Source: Verrucomicrobiota bacterium (lineage in GTDB: Bacteria; Verrucomicrobiota; Verrucomicrobiia; Opitutales; Opitutaceae). Taken from it: DNA of 7,500 nucleotides. The notes under the pieces were generated by a model. That model was given only the letters and a program-made list of their open reading frames with translations, had not been told where the DNA came from and did not search any database. Shown in pieces: positions 1 to 7,500 of this stretch. The first letter of the stretch is position 1. Each line of letters begins with the position of its first letter. The translations under genes were made by a program, and so were the position numbers. Where the stretch lies: the NCBI GenBank assembly GCA_023430565.1, contig JAEZAD010000067.1:1-7500 (forward strand), read 5' to 3'.

Positions 1-3814
<3,814 letters not shown>

Positions 3815-3837
3815 TCGCCCACAACGCCCGAATCTTC

Positions 3838-3870
3838 AAAGCCGCACGCGAAAGCCTGCGGCTTTTTTTT
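3838..3870 (+). terminator. Rho-independent terminator of rpoC
   Basis: A perfect 9-bp stem AAAGCCGCA (3838-3846) pairs with TGCGGCTTT (3857-3865). The T run continues to 3870 and is eight T long. Inside the stem, a C-C mismatch is followed by GC-GAAA-GC, so the hairpin can extend to a stable GNRA tetraloop. It begins 23 bases after the rpoC stop, as expected for the end of an rpoBC unit. On the minus strand the stem is followed by almost no T run, so it should work mainly in the + direction. Confidence 0.93.
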
Positions 3871-3993
3871 CATCGCTTTCGGGAGCCCGGAAACGTCACG
3901 AAAAAAAACTCTTGTCACCGCGCGATCTTTCGCCGACCTTCGTCATCCCTCCCGCCAAAACTCCATCTTTGAGCCTAGCTCGATGGGGTTTAT
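3871..3993 (+). other. Short spacer between two terminators, no gene seen
   Basis: This stretch of 123 bases has no credible coding frame. It holds an A8 run (3901-3908) and a TTGTCA box (3912-3917) that matches the sigma70-type -35 consensus at five of six positions. No good -10 lies 16-18 bases downstream. Because it ends in a second hairpin terminator, it could produce a short untranslated RNA, but nothing else supports that. Confidence 0.4.
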
Positions 3994-4024
3994 CGCCCGG
4001 CTTCACCGCCGGGCGTTTTTTTTT
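3994..4024 (+). terminator. Second Rho-independent terminator in the rpoC-rpsL gap
   Basis: A perfect 8-bp GC-only stem CGCCCGGC (3994-4001) pairs with GCCGGGCG (4008-4015) around a TTCACC loop and is followed by nine T (4016-4024). It faces the + direction; the minus-strand reading has no T run after the stem. It either backs up the terminator at 3838-3870 or ends a short RNA that starts between the two. Together the two hairpins should insulate the str operon from rpoBC read-through. Confidence 0.92.
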
Positions 4025-4202
4025 GCCCAAGTTTTCGACGCCGAGGAATTCTGCTTGAGTTCGCCGGGGCGCGCTCAACGTTCGCCCGTCCCGCTCCTCC
4101 TTTGCGCGTTTTCAGCTCCGGCCGAAGAACGCTTTTGTCACTCGCGAGCTTGGCTCTGCATCCAAGTTTTCGCGACGACACCACCTTTTCCCCAAAAAGT
4201 TC

Positions 4203-4230
4203 TTGCCGAGCTTTTCGGCCCCGGTAGCGT
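4203..4230 (+). promoter_or_regulatory. Weak candidate sigma70-type promoter for rpsL
   Basis: TTGCCG (4203-4208, four of six matches to TTGACA) and TAGCGT (4225-4230, three of six matches to TATAAT, including the important TA...T positions) are separated by 16 bases. Transcription would begin near 4237, giving a leader of about 32 bases before the ATG. The match is poor and other TTG boxes are present upstream (4135-4140), so this is a guess about position; that some promoter lies in 4025-4268 is much more certain. Confidence 0.28.
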
Positions 4231-4266
4231 TTTCCCCTTTTCTTCAATTTTCACTCTTCACCACTC
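4230..4266 (+). promoter_or_regulatory. Pyrimidine tract leading into rpsL, in place of a Shine-Dalgarno
   Basis: Of 37 bases, 32 are C or T, the other five are A, and there is no G. It ends two bases before the rpsL ATG at 4269. A G-free leader cannot carry a GGAGG-type ribosome site. U-rich single-stranded leaders of this kind are known binding sites for ribosomal protein S1 in other bacteria, so it may act as the ribosome entry site; that role is inferred. Confidence 0.45.
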
Positions 4267-4268
4267 GT

Positions 4269-4649
4269 ATGCCGACCATCAATCAACTCGTGCGCAAAGG
4301 GCGCCGCAAAGTGCGCATCAAGTCGAAGTCGCCTGCGCTCGACGGCAACCCGTTCCGCCGCGGCGTGTGCGTTCAGGTCATGACCCGCACGCCGAAGAAG
4401 CCGAACTCCGCTATCCGCAAGGTCGCCAAGGTTCGTCTCACGAATGGCAATGAAGTGATCTCCTATATCCCCGACGAGGGTCACAACCTCCAGGAGCACT
4501 CGATCGTGCTCGTGCGCGGTGGCCGCGTGAAGGATCTCCCCGGCGTTCGCTACCACATCGTCCGCGGCACGCTCGACGCCACCGGCGTCGAAAAGCGCCG
4601 TCGCTCCCGTTCCAAATACGGCGTCAAGCGTCCGAAGGCTGCCAAGTAA
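4269..4649 (+). CDS. rpsL: 30S ribosomal protein S12
   Basis: S12 sits at the interface of the small ribosomal subunit beside the decoding centre and helps control accuracy. The product is 126 residues (E. coli 124) and aligns almost without gaps: MPTINQLVRKGRRK at the start, RTPKKPNSAIRK at 40-51, EGHNLQEHS at 70-78, RGGRVKDLPGVRYH in the middle and SKYGVKRPKAAK at the end. Lys43 and Lys88, where streptomycin-resistance changes arise in other bacteria, are of the sensitive type. Asp89, the residue methylthiolated by RimO where that enzyme exists, is present. The ATG at 4269 was chosen because homology begins exactly there; an in-frame TTG at 4203 would add 22 unrelated residues. No Shine-Dalgarno precedes the start. 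First gene of the str operon; rpsG follows 33 bases after the TAA. Confidence 0.99.
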   Translation: MPTINQLVRKGRRKVRIKSKSPALDGNPFRRGVCVQVMTRTPKKPNSAIRKVAKVRLTNGNEVISYIPDEGHNLQEHSIVLVRGGRVKDLPGVRYHIVRGTLDATGVEKRRRSRSKYGVKRPKAAK

Positions 4650-4670
4650 ACCCTGTTCTTTTTCCCAATC

Positions 4671-4676
4671 TAGAAT
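4671..4676 (+). promoter_or_regulatory. Possible -10 box for a leaderless rpsG transcript
   Basis: TAGAAT matches the -10 consensus TATAAT at five of six positions. Six bases (4677-4682) separate it from the rpsG ATG, so transcription would begin at or next to the A of the start codon. There is no convincing -35 box 16-18 bases upstream and no extended -10 TG. It is also one of the few AT-rich spots in a GC-rich operon, so a chance match is quite possible. Confidence 0.25.
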
Positions 4677-4682
4677 TCCGCC

Positions 4683-5156
4683 ATGTCACGCCGTCACAGA
4701 GCCGAGAAGCGCCAGGTTGTGCCCGATGCCCGCTACAAGAGCCCGCTCGTCGCGCACCTCGTCAATGTCATCATGAAGAGCGGCAAGAAGAATCTTGCCC
4801 AGCGCATCGTTTACGGCGCGTTCGAAAAAGTCTCCGAGAAGCTCGAGAAGGGCGATCCGGTCGATCTGCTCCTCGGCGCGCTCGAAAACGCCCGCCCGCG
4901 TCTCGAAGTGAAGAGCCGTCGTGTCGGCGGTGCGACCTACCAAGTTCCGATTGAAATTTCCTACGAACGCCAGGAGAGCCTCGCGCTCCGCTGGATCGTT
5001 GACGCCGCCGGCGGCCGCAAAGGCATGCCGATGAAGGATGCCCTGGCCGCCGAGATCATCGACGCCTATAACAACACGGGCAACGTCGTCAAAAAGAAGG
5101 AAGACACCCATAAGATGGCTCAGGCCAATCGCGCCTTCGCCCACCTCCGCTGGTAA
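4683..5156 (+). CDS. rpsG: 30S ribosomal protein S7
   Basis: S7 is the primary 16S rRNA binding protein that nucleates assembly of the 30S head and lies near the E site. The product is 157 residues, the usual family length. It begins MSRRHRAEKRQVVPD, carries the beta-hairpin motif KSRRVGGATYQVP in the middle, followed by ALRWIVDAA, and ends in KKKEDTHKMAQANRAFAHLRW-type sequence as in E. coli S7. The ATG at 4683 is the only start that fits. The 33-base gap from rpsL has no Shine-Dalgarno, but has a C/T run (4651-4666) and a TAGAAT box six bases before the ATG. In E. coli, S7 represses its operon by binding a longer rpsL-rpsG spacer (about 100 bases); this spacer is too short for that fold, so any feedback must work differently. 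Confidence 0.99.
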   Translation: MSRRHRAEKRQVVPDARYKSPLVAHLVNVIMKSGKKNLAQRIVYGAFEKVSEKLEKGDPVDLLLGALENARPRLEVKSRRVGGATYQVPIEISYERQESLALRWIVDAAGGRKGMPMKDALAAEIIDAYNNTGNVVKKKEDTHKMAQANRAFAHLRW

Positions 5157-5177
5157 CCAGTCCAGCCCCTGCTGCTC

Positions 5178-7370
5178 ATGTCTGTTTCTGCTCCCATCAA
5201 GATTACTGTCGTCACCGACAAGGCCAAGGTTTCCCCGGCCAACGCGAAGGACCGCCCGTTTCCGCTCGAGTGGACCCGCAACATCGGCATTGCCGCGCAT
5301 ATCGACGCCGGCAAGACCACCACGACCGAGCGCATTTTGTTCTACTCCGGCGCCGTCCACAAGATGGGCGAAGTCCATGAAGGCACGACCGTGACCGACT
5401 GGATGGAGCAGGAGCGCGAACGCGGCATCACGATCACGGCCGCCGCCATTTCCTGCGCTTGGAACGCCTCGTGCGGTCCGTGGAAGGGAATCAAACAGCG
5501 CATCAATATTATCGATACGCCGGGACACGTCGATTTCACCGCCGAGGTCGAGCGCTCGCTCCGCGTGCTCGATGGCGCCGTCGCCGTGTTCTGCGCCGTC
5601 GCCGGCGTGCAGCCGCAGTCGGAAACCGTCTGGCGTCAGGCCAACAAATACAAGGTTCCGCGCATTGCCTTCATCAACAAGATGGACCGCACCGGCGCCG
5701 ATTTCTTCCGCGCGGTCTCCGAGATGCGCGAGAAGCTCAAGGCCAACGCGCACCCGCTGTTCATTCCGATCGGCAAAGAGGAAAACTTCAGCGGTCTCAT
5801 CGACTTGGTTCAGAACCTCGCCTACATCTTCGACGAGACGACCGATCCGCTCGGCATGACCCCGGTCACTTCGGCCATTCCCGCGGAATACGCGGAGCAG
5901 GCGAAGGAATACCGCGACAAGCTCATCGAAGCGGTCTCGGATTTCGACGACGTCATCGCCGAGAAATACCTCGGTGGCGAAGAAATTTCCGTCAACGAGC
6001 TTATGCTCGGCGTCCGCAAGGCAACGATTTCGCTGAAGTTCACCGGCGTCATCCCGGGCTCCGCGTTCAAGAAAAAGGGCGTGCAGCGCCTGCTCGATTG
6101 CGTGGTCAATTACCTCCCGAACCCGATCGATGTTCCGCCGATGGTTGGCCAGGACACTGACGGCAAGGAAGTGGAAGCCGTCGTCGATGACAAAGCGAAG
6201 ATGGCCGGTCTCGCGTTCAAGCTCTGGAACGACCCATTCGTCGGCCGCCTCGTGTTCTTCCGCGTTTACACCGGCCAGCTCCCGAAGGGCATGTCCGTTT
6301 ACAACCCGCGCACTCGCCGCACCGAACGCGTCTCGCGTCTCGTCCTCATGCGGGCGATCGAGCGTGAGGAAATCGACCTCGCTTACTCGGGCGACATCTG
6401 CGCCGTCGTCGGCGTGAAGGACGTCATCACCGGTGACACCCTGTGCGACGAGGACTTCGATATTCGCCTCGAGCCACCGTCCTTCCCGGAGCCTGTCATC
6501 TCGATGTCCATCGAACCGAATTCGAAGGGCGATCAGGAAAAGATGGGGACCGCCCTCCAACGGCTCGTCGCCGAAGATCCGACGCTTCGCGTCAAAACCG
6601 ACCCCGACACCGGCCAGACCATTCTCGCCGGCATGGGCGAGCTCCACCTCGACATCATCCGCGACCGCATGAAGCGCGAGTTCAAGGTCGAGGCCACCTC
6701 TGGCAAGCCGCAGATTGCCTACCGCGAAACCGTCGCGAAGGCCGCGGATGGCGAAGGCAAATTCATCCGCCAGTCCGGTGGCAAAGGCCAATACGGCCAC
6801 GTGGTCGTCAAGCTTGAGCCCAATGAAAAGGGCAAGGGCGTCGAGGTCATCAACGAGATCGTTGGCGGCGTCATTCCGAAGGAATTCATCAAGCCCTCCA
6901 CGGACGGTATTCTCGAAGGCGCCAACAACGGCGTCGTCGCGGGTTACCCGGTCGTGGACGTCAAGGTCCGCATCGTCGACGGCTCTTTCCACGAAGTCGA
7001 TTCGTCGGAACTCGCGTTCAAGATGGCTGGCATCTTCGCCTTCAAGGAGGCGATGAAGAAGGCCACCCCGATCCTCCTCGAGCCGATCATGGGCGTCGAA
7101 GTCACGACTCCCGAGGAATACCAGGGCGATCTGATGGGTGACATCAACCGTCGCCGCGGCGCGATCCAAGGCATCGAAAACAAAAACGGTGCCGCGATCG
7201 TCAACGCTCACGTCCCGCTCGAAACGCTCTTCGGCTACGTCACCGATATTCGCTCGCTCTCGAAGGGCCGCGCCAGCGCGTCCATCACGCCGTCGCACTT
7301 CGAACAGGTGCCGAACTCGCTCCTCGCGAAAATCGTCGAGACCTCCTCGAAAGCTCCCGCCCGCACGTAA
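5178..7370 (+). CDS. fusA: Elongation factor G (EF-G), translocation GTPase
   Basis: EF-G is a cytoplasmic GTPase that moves tRNAs and mRNA through the ribosome after peptide bond formation, and helps recycle ribosomes with RRF. The product is 730 residues, longer than the usual 690-705. GTPase motifs are intact: P-loop AHIDAGKT (40-47), the RGITIT switch I segment, DTPGH (113-117), NKMD (167-170) and GSAFK (294-298). Domain II (DPFVGRLVFFRVY), domain III (GMGELHLDII), domain IV (SGGKGQYGHV; GSFHEVDSSE with His605 equivalent to E. coli His583 at the tip) and domain V (EPIMGVEV, FGYVTDIRSLSKGRAS) follow in order. The extra length is mainly an N-terminal extension: 34 residues precede NIGIAAHID against 11 in E. 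coli. No ATG, GTG or TTG occurs in frame inside it, so the ATG at 5178 is the supported start. It lies 21 bases after rpsG with no Shine-Dalgarno. A canonical, translocation-competent factor is most likely, not a divergent paralogue. Confidence 0.98.
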   Translation: MSVSAPIKITVVTDKAKVSPANAKDRPFPLEWTRNIGIAAHIDAGKTTTTERILFYSGAVHKMGEVHEGTTVTDWMEQERERGITITAAAISCAWNASCGPWKGIKQRINIIDTPGHVDFTAEVERSLRVLDGAVAVFCAVAGVQPQSETVWRQANKYKVPRIAFINKMDRTGADFFRAVSEMREKLKANAHPLFIPIGKEENFSGLIDLVQNLAYIFDETTDPLGMTPVTSAIPAEYAEQAKEYRDKLIEAVSDFDDVIAEKYLGGEEISVNELMLGVRKATISLKFTGVIPGSAFKKKGVQRLLDCVVNYLPNPIDVPPMVGQDTDGKEVEAVVDDKAKMAGLAFKLWNDPFVGRLVFFRVYTGQLPKGMSVYNPRTRRTERVSRLVLMRAIEREEIDLAYSGDICAVVGVKDVITGDTLCDEDFDIRLEPPSFPEPVISMSIEPNSKGDQEKMGTALQRLVAEDPTLRVKTDPDTGQTILAGMGELHLDIIRDRMKREFKVEATSGKPQIAYRETVAKAADGEGKFIRQSGGKGQYGHVVVKLEPNEKGKGVEVINEIVGGVIPKEFIKPSTDGILEGANNGVVAGYPVVDVKVRIVDGSFHEVDSSELAFKMAGIFAFKEAMKKATPILLEPIMGVEVTTPEEYQGDLMGDINRRRGAIQGIENKNGAAIVNAHVPLETLFGYVTDIRSLSKGRASASITPSHFEQVPNSLLAKIVETSSKAPART

Positions 7371-7390
7371 CACCTCGTTCTTTGCCTCCC

Positions 7391-7500
7391 ATGAAAGGTC
7401 AACGCATCCGCATCAAGCTTCAGGGCTTCGACTATCGAGTCATCGATCAGTCCGCCCTCGAGATCGTCGAGACCGCCAAACGCTCCGGCGCGCGCGTCTC
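7391..7500 (+). CDS. rpsJ: 30S ribosomal protein S10, 3'-truncated by the window
   Basis: Thirty-six codons are visible before the edge. The segments MKGQRIRIKLQGFDYRVID and EIVETAKRSGARV match the N-terminus of S10 (E. coli MQNQRIRIRLKAFDHRLID and EIVETAKRTGAQV), about a third of a protein of about 100 residues. S10 is a 30S head protein; in E. coli it also serves as NusE in antitermination with NusB. The gene begins 20 bases after the fusA stop with no Shine-Dalgarno; the spacer is pyrimidine-rich (GTTCTTTGCCTCCC just before the ATG). Its place directly after fusA, without tuf, suggests that the S10 ribosomal protein cluster continues to the right as part of, or right behind, the str operon. 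Confidence 0.96.
   Translation, partial: MKGQRIRIKLQGFDYRVIDQSALEIVETAKRSGARV

Larger units (their letters stand above)
4025..4268 (+). other. Upstream regulatory region and leader of the str operon
   Basis: These 244 bases between the second terminator and rpsL contain no supported gene. Open frames that cross them run through the terminator or enter rpsL out of frame and resemble no protein I know. Since two terminators lie upstream, a promoter for rpsL is expected here. Visible elements are a TTGTCA box (4135-4140), a 5-bp hairpin GCCGA/TCGGC (4205-4219), the TTGCCG/TAGCGT pair listed separately, and a G-free pyrimidine tract (4230-4266). I see no recognisable ribosomal-protein leader fold. 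Confidence 0.6.

Noticed and set aside
4203..4268. An in-frame TTG start that would lengthen S12 by 22 residues
   Set aside because: S12 homology starts precisely at the ATG at 4269, and the extra residues are translated from the pyrimidine tract.
3983..4453. A + strand open frame beginning in the intergenic region and overlapping rpsL in another frame
   Set aside because: It starts just before and runs through the second terminator hairpin and T run, and then shadows rpsL out of frame; the product resembles nothing.
4669..4678. Overlapping XbaI and EcoRI sites (TCTAGAATTC) suggesting a cloning scar
   Set aside because: They sit in an ordinary operon gap between two intact genes of the same composition, with no vector sequence around them; a chance AT-rich spot is simpler.
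4686..7373. A minus-strand open frame of 895 codons opposite rpsG and fusA
   Set aside because: It has the same cause and same biased composition, and it crosses two real genes and the gap between them. No promoter or recognisable domain was seen.

Overview
This window is a core housekeeping locus, read entirely from the + strand. It holds most of rpoC (5' end missing), a 454-base intergenic region, and then rpsL, rpsG, fusA and the first 36 codons of rpsJ. It is the junction between the rpoBC transcription unit and the str (streptomycin) ribosomal operon. I see no mobile element, CRISPR array, tRNA, rRNA, phage or defence gene, and no cryptic multi-gene system.

The organism is a Gram-negative-type bacterium of high GC content, with strong C/G preference at third codon positions. 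Three things point to the Verrucomicrobiota, perhaps the Opitutaceae: the RpoC carries a long insertion in its trigger loop (SI3 type); rpsJ follows fusA directly with no tuf gene between them, as in Chlamydia and Bacteroidota; and the S12, S7 and EF-G sequences have the flavour of that phylum. This placement comes from memory of the families and not from a search, so treat it as probable only.

Layout: rpoC runs from the left edge to 3814. A strong intrinsic terminator (3838-3870) follows 23 bases later, and a second one sits at 3994-4024. Bases 4025-4268 hold no gene; they contain a weak promoter candidate for the str operon and a nearly G-free pyrimidine tract that runs up to the rpsL start. 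rpsL, rpsG, fusA and rpsJ then follow with gaps of 33, 21 and 20 bases, consistent with one operon. RpoC is the catalytic subunit of transcription. S12, S7 and S10 are 30S proteins, and EF-G drives translocation on the ribosome, so the window joins the core of transcription to the core of translation.

The most notable points sit inside ordinary genes. The second zinc site of RpoC has lost three of its four cysteines. None of the four visible starts has a Shine-Dalgarno sequence; each is preceded by a purine-poor, often U/C-rich leader. EF-G has an N-terminal extension of about 23 residues with no alternative start. A TAGAAT box lies exactly where a leaderless rpsG transcript would need a -10 element.
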